Assembly (NCBI RefSeq): GCF_000178975.2
Contig: NC_015064.1
Coordinates: 1-64,000, forward strand
From: Granulicella tundricola MP5ACTX9
Lineage (GTDB): Bacteria > Acidobacteriota > Terriglobia > Terriglobales > Acidobacteriaceae
DNA: 64,000 nt
Reading direction: 5' to 3'
Shown piece after piece: positions 17,585 to 26,538 of this stretch (its first letter is position 1; every line of letters starts with the position of its first letter). The notes under the pieces were generated by a model. That model worked only from the letters and a program-made list of their open reading frames with translations, did not search any database and was not told where the DNA came from. Both the position numbers and the translations under genes were made by a program.

Positions 17585-19639
17585 ATGAAATTGAAGATGG
17601 CTGCGGCGGTTCTGAGTTTGCTGGGTGGTGTGGGCGCGGGTGCGCAGGGTACGGTACTGCCGGTGGTGCAGCCTCTGAGTGCGATTCCGTTTTCACCGGT
17701 GCTGGATCTGACGAGCCTGGATAAGACCGTGGACCCTTGCGTGGATTTTTATAAGTTCTCCTGCGGCGGGTGGATGAAGAAGAATCCGATTCCGGCGGAC
17801 CAGGCGAGCTGGAGCGTTTATCACAAGCTGGCGATCGACAATCAGCAGTTCCTGTGGGGGATTCTGAAGGATGACGCGGTGGCGAAGGATCGGACGCCGG
17901 TGCAGCAGAAGGTGGGAGATTACTATGCGGCGTGTATGAATACGCCGGCGATCGACGCGCTGGGGATGAAGCCGGTGGAGGCTGGGCTGGCTCGGCTGGA
18001 CATGATCACGACCCGGGAGCAGGCGGCTCATGCGATTGCGACGCTGCACCACAATGTTGCGGGGAGCTTCTTCTTCGGGTCCGGCGTGGGGCAGGATGCG
18101 GTGGATTCCTCGACCGAGATTGTGGAGGTTGGCGCGGGCGGGCTGGGGCTGCCGGACCGGGACTACTACCTGAAGACGGATGCGAAGAGCGTGAAGCTGC
18201 GGGAGCAGTACGTGGCTTACGTGCAGCAGTTGATGACGCTGGCGGGTGAGCCGAGCGAGAAGGCCAGCGCGGATGCGAAGGCGATTTTGACGATCGAGAC
18301 GGCGCTGGCGACGGGGTCGCTGACGGTGGTGGAACGGCGCGATCCGCACAAGATCTATCACATGATGACGCTGGCGGAGCTGGGCGGGCTTGCGCCGGGG
18401 ATCGACTGGGCGGGGTACTTCAAGACGCAGGGAGCGGGCGCGTTTACGAAGCTGAATGTATCGCAGCCGGAGTTCATGAAGGCGGTGCAGGCGGAGCTCA
18501 TGACGGAGCCGGTGGAGGCGCTGAAGGCCTATCTGAAGTTCCATATGCTGACGGCTGCCGCGCCTTATCTTTCGCATCCGTTTGTGCAGGCAAACTTTGA
18601 TTTCTACTCGAAGACGCTGCGCGGCGTGCCGACGATGCCGGCGCGCTGGAAGACCTGCACGGGTGGCGTGGACCGGATGCTCGGCGAGGCGCTGGGGCAG
18701 GAGTTTGTGCGGCGGACGTTTTCGAGCGAGATGAAGGCCAAGACGCGGACGATGACGGAGCAGATTGAGGCTGCGATGAAGGGGGAGATCGAAGGGCTGG
18801 ACTGGATGAGCCCGGAGACGAAGGTGGAGGCGGAGAGAAAACTTCATGCGATCCGGAACAAGATCGGGTATCCGGATACGTGGCGGGACTACTCGACGCT
18901 GGAGGTCAAGCCGGATGATTATGCGGGTGACGCGGTGCGTGCGTACCGGTTTGAGGATGCACGGAACTGGAACAAGCTGGGCAAGCCGGTGGACCTGACG
19001 GAGTGGGGGATGACGCCGCCGACGGTGAACGCGTACTTCAATCCGCAGATGAACGACATCAACTTCCCGGCGGGCGTGCTGCAGCCGCCGCTCTACGATG
19101 CGAAGGAAGACGACGCGCCGAACTACGGGAACACGGGCGCGACGATTGGGCATGAGCTGACGCATGCGTTCGACGACGAGGGCCGGCAGTTCGACGATAA
19201 GGGCAACCTGCGGGACTGGTGGACGGCGGCGGATGCGAAGGGGTTCGAGCAGAGGATCCAGTGCGTGCGCGACCAGTATGCGGGGTATGTGGTGGTCGAC
19301 GACATCCATATCAACTCCAAGCTGACGAGCGGGGAGGATGTGGCGGATCTGGGTGGGACTTTGCTCGCGTACATTGCGTGGAAGAAGGAGACTGCGGGAC
19401 AGAAGCTGATGCCGATCAATGGATTTACGCCGGATCAGCGGTTCTTCGTCGGGATGGCGCAGTGGGCTTGCGAGAACGAACGGCCGGAGAACCTGCGGGT
19501 GAGCGCGGCGACCGATCCGCACTCGCCTGGGTTCGCGCGGATCAATGGGGTTGTGTCGAATATGCCGGAGTTCAAGAATGCGTTTCAGTGCAAGGCGGGG
19601 CAGGCCATGGTGCATGTGCCGGCTTGCCGGGTTTGGTAA
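17585..19639 (+). CDS. M13-family zinc metallopeptidase (neprilysin/PepO-like)
   Basis: A 684-residue M13 peptidase with a signal peptide (MKLKMAAAVLSLLGGVGAGAQ), so probably periplasmic. The N-terminal M13 domain begins with the typical VDPCVDFYKFSCGGW. The catalytic part has the zinc site HELTH (His523, Glu524, His527) in TIGHELTHAFDDEGRQFD, the third ligand region SGEDVADLGG, and the characteristic C-terminal Cys-Arg-Val-Trp. It cleaves peptides of limited size. ATG 17585 starts the signal peptide; the reading frame is open further upstream but overlaps the mutS2 promoter. It appears monocistronic. Confidence 0.95.
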   Translation: MKLKMAAAVLSLLGGVGAGAQGTVLPVVQPLSAIPFSPVLDLTSLDKTVDPCVDFYKFSCGGWMKKNPIPADQASWSVYHKLAIDNQQFLWGILKDDAVAKDRTPVQQKVGDYYAACMNTPAIDALGMKPVEAGLARLDMITTREQAAHAIATLHHNVAGSFFFGSGVGQDAVDSSTEIVEVGAGGLGLPDRDYYLKTDAKSVKLREQYVAYVQQLMTLAGEPSEKASADAKAILTIETALATGSLTVVERRDPHKIYHMMTLAELGGLAPGIDWAGYFKTQGAGAFTKLNVSQPEFMKAVQAELMTEPVEALKAYLKFHMLTAAAPYLSHPFVQANFDFYSKTLRGVPTMPARWKTCTGGVDRMLGEALGQEFVRRTFSSEMKAKTRTMTEQIEAAMKGEIEGLDWMSPETKVEAERKLHAIRNKIGYPDTWRDYSTLEVKPDDYAGDAVRAYRFEDARNWNKLGKPVDLTEWGMTPPTVNAYFNPQMNDINFPAGVLQPPLYDAKEDDAPNYGNTGATIGHELTHAFDDEGRQFDDKGNLRDWWTAADAKGFEQRIQCVRDQYAGYVVVDDIHINSKLTSGEDVADLGGTLLAYIAWKKETAGQKLMPINGFTPDQRFFVGMAQWACENERPENLRVSAATDPHSPGFARINGVVSNMPEFKNAFQCKAGQAMVHVPACRVW

Positions 19640-19690
19640 GGCTCTTTCTACGGTGAGGCTGGTGGCTGGTTGAGGGGAGTGGTTTCTTCC

Positions 19691-19722
19691 AGCTGCCAGC
19701 TGTCAGCCCTGAGCTGCCAGCT
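19691..19722. repeat. Short repeated AGCTGCCAGCT motif
   Basis: AGCTGCCAGCT occurs at 19691-19701 and again at 19712-19722, separated by GTCAGCCCTG, with related GCTGACTGTC following. The 300-bp gap 19640-19940 otherwise holds only this and the dispersed repeat at 19761-19808; no gene is visible. Confidence 0.5.
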
Positions 19723-19760
19723 TGAGGGTTGCTGACTGTCGACTGGGTGATGGGTACGTT

Positions 19761-19808
19761 GGCATGGGCGGGAGCGGTCGGGCTTTGCCCGATGCCCACC
19801 CTAATCGC
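19761..19808 (-). repeat. Dispersed intergenic repeat, copy 1
   Basis: Read on the minus strand, this 48-bp stretch (TTAGGGTGGGC ... CCGACCGCTCCCGCC) matches 32483-32532 on the plus strand almost base for base, apart from three single-base gaps and few substitutions. Both copies are intergenic, as expected of a small non-coding mobile or palindromic repeat family. Confidence 0.65.
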
Positions 19809-19940
19809 AAGAAGCCGCGCTGAGGGTGGAGCACACGACGGTCATGGTGGTGAAATCGGTGAAAACAGGTGGAACTGGTGGGTGGGTGGGTGCGTATTTG
19901 ATCTTGCGTGCCGGTTAGGTTGGGTGCGGGAGGTTGTGCG

Positions 19941-20543
19941 ATGGTCTGTGCGGCTTGTGGTTGCGAGATAGTCGGCGGGGTTCACTTTTGTAAGGCTTGT
20001 GGTGCCCGGGTGATGGAAGATGCTCCTCGGCCTGGCTTTGGGCAGCAGGCCTGGATGCCTTTGGGGGCCGCTGCTGCAGGTGCTGTGCCTCCTCCGCCGC
20101 CGTATGCCAGTTATGTCTCGGCTGCAGGGGCTCAGAGGCAGCGTGTGCGGCAGAATGTGCAGCCGCTGGGCATGGCTTGGTGTGTCTGGGGAGCGTTCCG
20201 GATGGTGGCGGGGATCGCCGCTTACTTTGCCGTGCATGCGCTGGCGCGCCACGGCTGGTGGGGCGATGGGTCGGATTTTATGCCGGAGGTGTTTCAGTGC
20301 CTGCTGCCGTTCATCGCATTCGGGACAACCGTCATGGCGGGGTTATCCGTGTTGACAGGCTATGGACTGCTGACGCGGCGTAGCTGGGGCCGGCCGCTGG
20401 CGATCATCATGGCGATACTTTCGCTGATCAAGATCCCGCTGGGCACGGCGCTGGGAATCTATACGCTTTGGGTGCTGGGATCGAAGGCGGGTGGTGCGGA
20501 GTATGAAGGTCTGGCGGCTGCGGAAGAGGGGATACGGGTCTAG
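19941..20543 (+). CDS. Zinc-ribbon membrane protein
   Basis: A 200-residue protein starting with a zinc ribbon (CAACG at residues 3-7 and FCKACG about 15 later, four Cys ligands), followed by a Pro/Ala linker. About four transmembrane helices follow (from about 75: MAWCVWGAFRMVAGIAAYF; LLPFIAFGTTVMAGLSVL; LAIIMAILSLI; LGIYTLWVLG). This layout is common in uncharacterised acidobacterial membrane proteins. GGGAGG precedes the ATG by eight bases. No partner gene is evident; function unknown. Confidence 0.85.
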   Translation: MVCAACGCEIVGGVHFCKACGARVMEDAPRPGFGQQAWMPLGAAAAGAVPPPPPYASYVSAAGAQRQRVRQNVQPLGMAWCVWGAFRMVAGIAAYFAVHALARHGWWGDGSDFMPEVFQCLLPFIAFGTTVMAGLSVLTGYGLLTRRSWGRPLAIIMAILSLIKIPLGTALGIYTLWVLGSKAGGAEYEGLAAAEEGIRV

Positions 20544-20623
20544 CGGTAGAACGAGCAACGGCAAGAACAAATACGGAGGTTCTGGCTTCGCCAGAATGAC
20601 GACGTTTGCCAGAAGACGGGAAA

Positions 20624-20677
20624 GATATCGCCCGCGCTTACACACGAGCGATGTCTGGGTTACATGCGGGCGATATC
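20624..20677. repeat. 12-bp perfect inverted repeat spanning a stop codon
   Basis: GATATCGCCCGC (20624-20635) and its exact complement GCGGGCGATATC (20666-20677) flank 30 bases. The right arm encodes the last sense codons of the minus-strand NAD(P)-binding gene, and TTTCCC follows the left arm on that strand, so it may act as a weak terminator. Confidence 0.5.
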
Positions 20678-21346
20678 GACACTTTCCAGTACGCGGCGGG
20701 GCGGGCCTTCCTGGGCCACGCCCTTTTTGGCGAGGCGCAGCATGGCACCGCCGAGCTGGTCGGTGGTGGTGACGTACTTGGGGAAGAAGCGCTCGAAGAG
20801 CGGCATGATGGGCTTGAGGATGGAGTAGAAGACCTGGTAGACGGCGGTCTTGGACTTGATGCCGTGCTGGGGGACGATGCCGCCGGGGCGGAACATGAAG
20901 GCGGCGCGCAGGGGCAGGGCGAGAAGGTCGTTTTCGGTCTCGCCTTTGACGCGGGCCCACATGGTCTTGCTCTCGCCGGTGGAGTCGGTGCCGGCTCCGG
21001 AGACGTAGATGAAGACGACCTTGGGGTTGACGCGGACGAAGCGCTTGGCGACCGAGAGGGTGAGGTCGTAGGTGATGTGGCGGTAGTCGTCCTCCTTCAT
21101 CCGGAAGGAGGTGACGCCGAGACAGAACATGCAGGTATCGACGGCGGCGAACTCATCGTCGAGGCCGTCCAGGTCGAAGAGGTCCTTGCGAATGATCTGG
21201 CGCAGTTTGGGCGAGGGGGTGGGGATGGGCTGGGCGACGGTGCTGCGGGTGATGGCGACGACTTCCTTGATGGAGGGATCGAGGAGGCACTCGCGCAGCG
21301 CGCCCTGGCCGACCATACCCGTTCCCCCGAACAGCATTACCTTCAT
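20660..21346 (-). CDS. NAD(P)-binding Rossmann-fold (NmrA/epimerase-like) protein
   Basis: A 228-residue short-chain/atypical epimerase-like protein. The N-terminus MKVMLFGGTGMVGQGALR has the GxxGxxG dinucleotide motif on strand 1. VFIYVSGAGTDSTG on a central strand is typical of the NAD(P)H-binding family related to HTATIP2/CC3, and MWARVKGETENDLL supplies the YxxxK-region helix without the usual Tyr. Start 21346 has AGGAG nine bases upstream. It is divergent from hemB. The substrate is unknown, and it may act as a redox-sensing rather than catalytic protein. Confidence 0.85.
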   Translation of the reverse strand: MKVMLFGGTGMVGQGALRECLLDPSIKEVVAITRSTVAQPIPTPSPKLRQIIRKDLFDLDGLDDEFAAVDTCMFCLGVTSFRMKEDDYRHITYDLTLSVAKRFVRVNPKVVFIYVSGAGTDSTGESKTMWARVKGETENDLLALPLRAAFMFRPGGIVPQHGIKSKTAVYQVFYSILKPIMPLFERFFPKYVTTTDQLGGAMLRLAKKGVAQEGPPRRVLESVDIARM

Positions 21347-21454
21347 GCAAGAACTCCTGAGATGATGCGACCGGCACAAGAGGCCCGGAAGACGATGATA
21401 GCCCTTCCATTGTGCCATCCGAAGATTGGACGCTGGTCACAGTAAACTGGACTT

Positions 21455-22453
21455 ATGAAGGATATGACAGGACACGTTACGCGGATGCGAAGGATGCGCC
21501 GGACGGAGGCTCTGCGGAGCCTGGTGCGGGAGACGCATCTGCGCCCGGAAAGCTTGATTTACCCGCTGTTCATTGTGCCGGGTGAGGGTGTGCGGAAGCC
21601 GATCTCGTCCATGCCGGGGGTGTTCAATGTCTCGGTGGATGAGGCGCTGAAGGATGCGGCGGAGTGCGTGGAACTGGGGTTGGGTGGCTTGCTGCTGTTC
21701 GGACTGCCGCCGGAGAAGGATGAGCAGGGCAGCGGGGCGTGGGACGAGCAGGGCATCATGCAGACGGCGCTGCGGGCGATCAAGCGGGAAAGCGGGCTGA
21801 AGAGCCTGGTGACGATCGCCGATGTGTGTCTGTGCGAGTACACGTCGCATGGGCATTGCGGGATCGTGGCTCGGGACGGCGAGGAGTATGCGGTGGAGAA
21901 CGACTCCAGCGTGCGGCTGATTGCGAAGACGGCTGCGTCGCTGGCGGAGGCGGGTGCGGATATCGTCGCGCCCAGCGACATGATGGACGGACGGGTGGAG
22001 GCGATCCGCGCGGCGCTGGACGAGGGAGGGCACCAACAGACTCCGATCATGAGCTATGCGGCGAAGTTTGCGAGTGCGTTCTACGGGCCGTTCCGCGAGG
22101 CGGCCGATTCCGCGCCTCAGTTTGGGGATCGGAAGACGTACCAGATGGACGGGGCGAACCGGCGGGAGGCGATGCGGGAGATCGAGCAGGACCTGCTGGA
22201 GGGTGCGGATATGATCCTGATGAAACCCGCGATGCCATATCTGGATGTGCTGAAAGAAGCACGGGACCGGTACGAAGTCCCAATTGGGGCATATCAGGTT
22301 TCAGGGGAATACAGTATGCTGGTCGCTGCATTCGAACGTGGATGGCTCGAGCGAGAACGTGCGATTATCGAGTCTCTCCTTTCACTGCGACGGGCCGGGG
22401 CTGATTTCATCGTGACCTACTTCGCGAAAGAAGCGGGGCGGGCACTGGGGTAA
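21455..22453 (+). CDS. hemB: Delta-aminolevulinic acid dehydratase (porphobilinogen synthase)
   Basis: HemB condenses two 5-aminolevulinates into porphobilinogen in tetrapyrrole synthesis. The 332-residue protein has family length. Motifs seen: [15 protein letters not shown] at the N-terminus, the metal-site region [14 protein letters not shown], and the two active-site lysines in [15 protein letters not shown] (Lys204) and [12 protein letters not shown] (Lys257, Schiff base). The metal segment keeps Cys residues, suggesting zinc dependence. A small zinc-ribbon membrane gene follows 12 bp downstream, probably cotranscribed. Confidence 0.97.
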   Translation: MKDMTGHVTRMRRMRRTEALRSLVRETHLRPESLIYPLFIVPGEGVRKPISSMPGVFNVSVDEALKDAAECVELGLGGLLLFGLPPEKDEQGSGAWDEQGIMQTALRAIKRESGLKSLVTIADVCLCEYTSHGHCGIVARDGEEYAVENDSSVRLIAKTAASLAEAGADIVAPSDMMDGRVEAIRAALDEGGHQQTPIMSYAAKFASAFYGPFREAADSAPQFGDRKTYQMDGANRREAMREIEQDLLEGADMILMKPAMPYLDVLKEARDRYEVPIGAYQVSGEYSMLVAAFERGWLERERAIIESLLSLRRAGADFIVTYFAKEAGRALG

Positions 22454-22465
22454 GGGGACACAACG

Positions 22466-22900
22466 GTGGAGAGGCAGCAGACGTTGAATGAGGTCGAAGA
22501 GAGAACGCTGCCGGTTAACCCGAATGGGTCGATCCGAGCACAATGGAGCGCATACCGGATGCGGCGGAATCTTGCACTCATTCTGCTTTTTGGCTGGGTT
22601 CCGGTGGCTCTAGGAGTGTTTCTGCTCTCAGAGTTTTGGCTGCAACAGCCCTTCCTGACCCTTGGGGTCATCATCGGGTGGTTTGTTGCGGCGTGCGGGA
22701 TGATCTGGTGGGCGGGAGAGTTCCGCTGTCCGCGCTGCCGTCGCCGATATGGCGCGGTGGGCTCGCGTAAGGGCGTAAACCTGATCTGGCGGGGACTGTT
22801 CGACTCGATCTGCAATAACTGCAAGCTGCGGAAGTTTGAGAACTTCAACTCTGAGGGGTCGAACCCTGGAAGCCTGGACCGGCGGATGGCGCGGGACTAG
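22466..22900 (+). CDS. Small membrane protein with zinc-ribbon-like tail
   Basis: A 144-residue protein with two predicted transmembrane helices (about 27-48 NLALILLFGWVPVALGVFL, and about 56-77) followed by a cytosolic CPRC ... CNNC four-cysteine motif typical of a zinc ribbon. It starts with GTG 12 bases after hemB, preceded by AAGGGG, so it is probably in the hemB operon. No named family recognised; any link with haem synthesis is only positional. Confidence 0.78.
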   Translation: MERQQTLNEVEERTLPVNPNGSIRAQWSAYRMRRNLALILLFGWVPVALGVFLLSEFWLQQPFLTLGVIIGWFVAACGMIWWAGEFRCPRCRRRYGAVGSRKGVNLIWRGLFDSICNNCKLRKFENFNSEGSNPGSLDRRMARD

Positions 22901-22909
22901 AGGATCTTT

Positions 22910-23443
22910 CTAGCGGCCGGCGGCGAGATCGTCGTACTCACGGAGGATCTCGGTCCAGGAGAGCTCGATTGGGGTCCCGCTGACGTTGAGGTTATCTGGG
23001 GAGGGCTGCAAGACTCCAGATGGGCTTGGGATGAAAGCTTCGCGGCGGACGGGGTCAAGGACCCAAACCTGCTGGACCCCCATAGCGAGGTAATCGTCCG
23101 TGCGCTCCTGCATGTGGCGCAAGGTCTGTCCTGAGGAGATTATCTCGACGCAGAGGATGGGTGGGATGTGGACGATGGGGTCGGCTGGGTCGCTGGCAGC
23201 GATCAAGCAAACATCGGGGATGCGGAAGCGGGTGGCGGAGGTCTGGACCCGCTGCTCCGGCATGGGAAGGACCTTCCAGGCACGGCGGTTGGAGTAGAAG
23301 ATGGCTGAGAGAGCCAGTTGCATAAGAGAATGCGGACGCTCGCCCCTATTTCTTTCCTGAACCTCTCCGTCGATGTAGTCGCAGTCCGGGTCGTAGCTGG
23401 TGGAGAGGTACTGCTCTACGGGGATGAGCACGGGCGTTGCCAT
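22910..23443 (-). CDS. Uma2-family (DUF820) putative restriction-endonuclease-like protein
   Basis: A 177-residue Uma2/DUF820 protein with a PD-(D/E)xK-like core. Seen: the N-terminal VEQYLSTSYDPDCDYIDGEV, then RIPDVCLIA (the Asp region), PILCVEIISSG (E-x-I/V-S core), and the ending segment MGVQQVWVLDP. The expected lysine following the EIIS strand is not obvious, so activity is uncertain. Start 23443 matches the usual family start; a start 20 codons upstream is possible. These genes are usually dispersed and unlinked to restriction methylases, as here. Confidence 0.85.
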   Translation of the reverse strand: MATPVLIPVEQYLSTSYDPDCDYIDGEVQERNRGERPHSLMQLALSAIFYSNRRAWKVLPMPEQRVQTSATRFRIPDVCLIAASDPADPIVHIPPILCVEIISSGQTLRHMQERTDDYLAMGVQQVWVLDPVRREAFIPSPSGVLQPSPDNLNVSGTPIELSWTEILREYDDLAAGR

Positions 23444-23533
23444 GAATTCAGTATGCTCCGGGCTGTGCTTGACGTGAAGAGTAAAATTAGATCTGTTTGC
23501 CATGCAACGGCATAGGCGGGATGGAGAGCGGCT

Positions 23534-25003
23534 TTGTCAGATACGATTTTCGATTTAGTGGTGGTTGGCGGCGGACCCGCCGGGTATACCTGCGGCATTC
23601 GCGCCGCGCAGCTTGGCCTGAAGGTCGCGCTGATTGAGAAGACGGATAAGCTGGGCGGCACATGCCTGCACTGGGGCTGCATCCCGACGAAATCGCTGCT
23701 GTTTTCAGCCGAGATCTGGGATCACCTGAAGCATGCCGCGAACTACGGCATCGACAACGTGGACGCGCCGAAGCTCAACTGGGACAACCTGATCAAGCGT
23801 AAGAGCGACATCACGAACAAGCACACCAAGGGGCTTGATTTCCTGATGAAGAAGAACAAGATCACGGTCTTCCGTGGACACGGCCGCCTGACCGGACCGG
23901 CCAAGGACGGCATCCACACCATCACCGTGACGGACGAAGATAAGGCCTCCGGACGCGGCAAGGATGCGCAGGCTGAGGGCTATACCAGCCAGAAGGTTGA
24001 TGAGATCAAGGCGAAGAAGGTGGTGCTCAGCACCGGCTCCGACGCTCGTATGCTGCCAGGCTATAAGGCCGACGACACGATCCTGACCAACATGGAGATC
24101 CTGACGCTGCCGGCGATGCCGAAGTCGATGGTGGTGATCGGGTCCGGAGCTGTGGGGGTTGAGTTCGCTTCGATCTTCAAGAGCTTTGGCGCGGAGGTCA
24201 CGATCATCGAGGCGCTGCCCCGCCTGGTGAATGCCGAAGACGAGGAGATCTCGAAGGAGTTGCTGAGGCTCTACAAGAAGCGCGGCTTTGAGGTCTTCCT
24301 CAGCGCGAAGGTGGAGAAGATCGACAAGAAGGACGGCGGTGCGGTGGTCACGTTTACGGACTCGACCGGCAAGCAGCAGACCAAGACGGCGGAGAAGGTG
24401 CTGGTGGCTGTGGGACGCGCGCCGCGCACGTATGACTGTGGGCTGGACAAGGTGAACATTCCGCTGGATCGCGGCTTCATCATGACCAACGAGTGGATGG
24501 AGACGACGGAGCCGGGGATCTATGCGATCGGCGATATCGTGGGCGGGCTGCCGCAGTTGGCGCACGTCGGCGCGATGTGCGGCGTGGTCGTGGCGAGCAA
24601 GCTGGCCGGCAAGTATGCGCGGCCGGTGAATCGTCAGCGGATTCCGGGCTGCACGTACTGCGATCCGCAGATCGGCTCGGTTGGGCTGACGGAGGCGCAG
24701 GCCAAGGAGAAGGGCTATCAGGTCAAGGTGGGCAAGTTCCCGTTCGTGGGGAACTCCAAGGCGACGATTCTGGACTCGCACGACGGCTTTGTGAAGGTGG
24801 TGTCCGACGCCAAGTACGGCGAGGTACTGGGAGTCCACATCATCGGACCGCAGGCGACGGAGATCATCGCGGAGTGCGTCACGGCGCTAGAGCTTGAGGC
24901 GACGGTGGAAGAGATGATGTTCACGATCCACGCGCATCCGACGCTGAGCGAGAGCCTGCTGGACGGCTTCTCGAGCGTTGAGGGTATGGCGATCAACGTC
25001 TAA
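23534..25003 (+). CDS. lpdA: Dihydrolipoyl dehydrogenase (E3)
   Basis: E3 reoxidises dihydrolipoamide of 2-oxoacid dehydrogenase complexes using FAD and NAD. The 489-residue protein has the FAD site VVGGGPAGYTCGIRAAQLG, the redox disulphide GGTCLHWGC (Cys44/Cys49), the NAD site VIGSGAVGVEFASIF, and the dimer-interface HAHPTLSE with the catalytic His-Glu pair near the C-terminus. A TTG start is proposed, with GGAG seven bases upstream. The lipoyl synthase partner lipB and a lipoyl E2 gene lie within 4 kb, forming a lipoyl cluster. A strong terminator follows. Confidence 0.97.
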   Translation: MSDTIFDLVVVGGGPAGYTCGIRAAQLGLKVALIEKTDKLGGTCLHWGCIPTKSLLFSAEIWDHLKHAANYGIDNVDAPKLNWDNLIKRKSDITNKHTKGLDFLMKKNKITVFRGHGRLTGPAKDGIHTITVTDEDKASGRGKDAQAEGYTSQKVDEIKAKKVVLSTGSDARMLPGYKADDTILTNMEILTLPAMPKSMVVIGSGAVGVEFASIFKSFGAEVTIIEALPRLVNAEDEEISKELLRLYKKRGFEVFLSAKVEKIDKKDGGAVVTFTDSTGKQQTKTAEKVLVAVGRAPRTYDCGLDKVNIPLDRGFIMTNEWMETTEPGIYAIGDIVGGLPQLAHVGAMCGVVVASKLAGKYARPVNRQRIPGCTYCDPQIGSVGLTEAQAKEKGYQVKVGKFPFVGNSKATILDSHDGFVKVVSDAKYGEVLGVHIIGPQATEIIAECVTALELEATVEEMMFTIHAHPTLSESLLDGFSSVEGMAINV

Positions 25004-25022
25004 CTATGTGCGGCAGAACAAA

Positions 25023-25059
25023 GGGTGCCTCAGCTGGGTTATGCGGAGGCACCCTTTTT
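25023..25059 (+). terminator. Rho-independent terminator of lpdA
   Basis: GGGTGCCTC (25023-25031) pairs perfectly with GAGGCACCC (25046-25054) and is followed by TTTTT. It lies 20 bp after lpdA and also separates it from the convergent minus-strand gene. Confidence 0.9.
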
Positions 25060-25074
25060 GTTTGCGCCGGGTCT

Positions 25075-25440
25075 TCAGCCTGTGGCGAGCGAGACGACCT
25101 TGTCGATGGCGCTGAGCACGGTGCCGGCTTCAGAGACATGCGAGGCTACGGCCTGGATCTGCTTCTTGAGGGCGAGCAGGCTCGCGTTGGTACTGTTGAT
25201 CTGCTGCTGAAGAGCTTGGAAGAGGGCGTTGTTGGCCTCAATGCGATACAGATTGTCCTTGGTCAGGATGTTCCCGACGTTGGTGCTGACGTCATTGAGC
25301 GCCGCAAGGAATCCGGGGTCTGTGGTGTTTTCGATTAGAGCCTCGTTGGCATCGTAGAGAGCCTGGTAGGCAGCCCTGACCTCCGGGGTCAGGGGGATCG
25401 CGACGGTTTGGGCGGGTGGGATGGGGGGCTGGATGGTCAA
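25075..25440 (-). CDS. Small helical protein paired with a lipoprotein gene
   Basis: A 121-residue protein of mostly helical, heptad-like sequence (LYRIEANNALFQALQQQINSTN ... LKKQIQAVASHV), with a Pro-rich N-terminus (MTIQPPIPPAQ). No signal peptide or transmembrane segment is seen. It is 52 bp downstream of the lipoprotein gene on the same strand, so the two probably form an operon. Both end in helical regions of similar style. No known family recognised. Confidence 0.75.
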   Translation of the reverse strand: MTIQPPIPPAQTVAIPLTPEVRAAYQALYDANEALIENTTDPGFLAALNDVSTNVGNILTKDNLYRIEANNALFQALQQQINSTNASLLALKKQIQAVASHVSEAGTVLSAIDKVVSLATG

Positions 25441-25492
25441 GTGTCTTCTCCGGGCTCTCTGGATGGCGCAGGTCGATCAGGACGTGGCAGGG

Positions 25493-26533
25493 CTAAAACT
25501 TTCCGAGATTGCTGCCGGCCGCCTCAAGCTCGGAGAGCTTGTCTTTGAGCGACTCGGGATTGTTGTCCTGGGCAGCGGCGGCAAGGGCGTGGTGGGTCAT
25601 GGCAAGCTTCACGACGGAGGCCTTCAGCGCGGTCAGTTGCATATCCGCGGAACGCTGCTGGCGAACGATCTCCGGAAGCTGCATGATCTGTTCGCGACGC
25701 ACGCCGGGATCGATTGCAGGGTGTTGAGCGTCCATCCCGGCGCTGCGCAGGAAGAGCGTCTGGGTATTGATGATGTAGTTGAAGTCGAGCTGCTCCTGGC
25801 TCTGAAGGGTGTCAAGATCCTGTTCGAGAAGCTGGCAGAGCGCGGTGACGTTGGGATCCATCGTCTTGACGATGGCGGGGAGCTGGCTCTTGATCTTCTT
25901 GCTGACGAGATATTGGCCGAGCGCATTGACCGCGGTTTCGATTCCGGTTCTCACGGCAGGAGAGATGGCCGGCGTAGGGGTCGTCGAAAGGGAGGAGGTG
26001 GTCGACGTGGTGCCGGGTGTCGTGGTGGTGACGATGGTCTGGGTCGCGGTGGTGGAGGCGATTCCGAGGGTGTTCTCGATGGAGGGTGCGAGCGAGTTGC
26101 CGAGTGCGCTGAGCCCTTCGCCGGCGGACCTGGAGGCGGCGTCAAGCTCGGGCGAGTCGGTGTTATTGGTGACTTCGACGAGCGAGCGGCTATAGGCCTG
26201 AAAAGCTGCCAGGACGGACAAGCGGATCTCTATGTCGTGATCGTTGAGGAGCGGCTGAATCTTGCGTGGGTTGTAGACGGGAGAGGCTGCGTCGAACTGC
26301 TGGGCGGCTTCATAGTTTTCGCGCAGATCGTGGATGCTCTCCGCGGAGTTATACGCGACCGCCGCGCCGTCCACGACGGGTGCGGTGGCAGCCGAGAGGG
26401 CGACGGCATGCTTGTTGAGAGGGGAGAGGCAGCCGGTCGTGCAGAGGGTGAGGCCAAGCCCCAGTACGACCACGCAGCCTGACGCAGCCCGGCCAAGTTT
26501 CTCCACAGTGCGGCGTTTCAGCTTGTTTTGCAT
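25493..26533 (-). CDS. Putative lipoprotein of unknown function
   Basis: A 346-residue predicted lipoprotein: a basic N-terminus (KLKRRTVEK), a hydrophobic stretch and a lipobox-like LCTTGC (Cys35). The middle contains a Thr/Ser-rich linker (about 165-190: TTATQTIVTTTTPG), flanked by helical Leu/Ala-rich domains, one with LLEQDLDTLQSQEQLDFNY. A near-consensus promoter ends five bases before its ATG, so the mRNA may be leaderless (see 26539-26567). It heads an operon with the helical protein downstream, and divides the lipoyl cluster. Function unknown. Confidence 0.82.
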   Translation of the reverse strand: MQNKLKRRTVEKLGRAASGCVVVLGLGLTLCTTGCLSPLNKHAVALSAATAPVVDGAAVAYNSAESIHDLRENYEAAQQFDAASPVYNPRKIQPLLNDHDIEIRLSVLAAFQAYSRSLVEVTNNTDSPELDAASRSAGEGLSALGNSLAPSIENTLGIASTTATQTIVTTTTPGTTSTTSSLSTTPTPAISPAVRTGIETAVNALGQYLVSKKIKSQLPAIVKTMDPNVTALCQLLEQDLDTLQSQEQLDFNYIINTQTLFLRSAGMDAQHPAIDPGVRREQIMQLPEIVRQQRSADMQLTALKASVVKLAMTHHALAAAAQDNNPESLKDKLSELEAAGSNLGKF

Positions 26534-26538
26534 GAGGC

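Noticed and set aside
17693..19615. 640-codon minus-strand frame over the M13 peptidase
   Set aside because: Antisense shadow; no domain, and the peptidase with HELTH is on the other strand.
25421..26482. Plus-strand frame opposite the lipoprotein
   Set aside because: Gly/Val/Asp-rich antisense shadow of the lipoprotein gene, which has a signal peptide and promoter.
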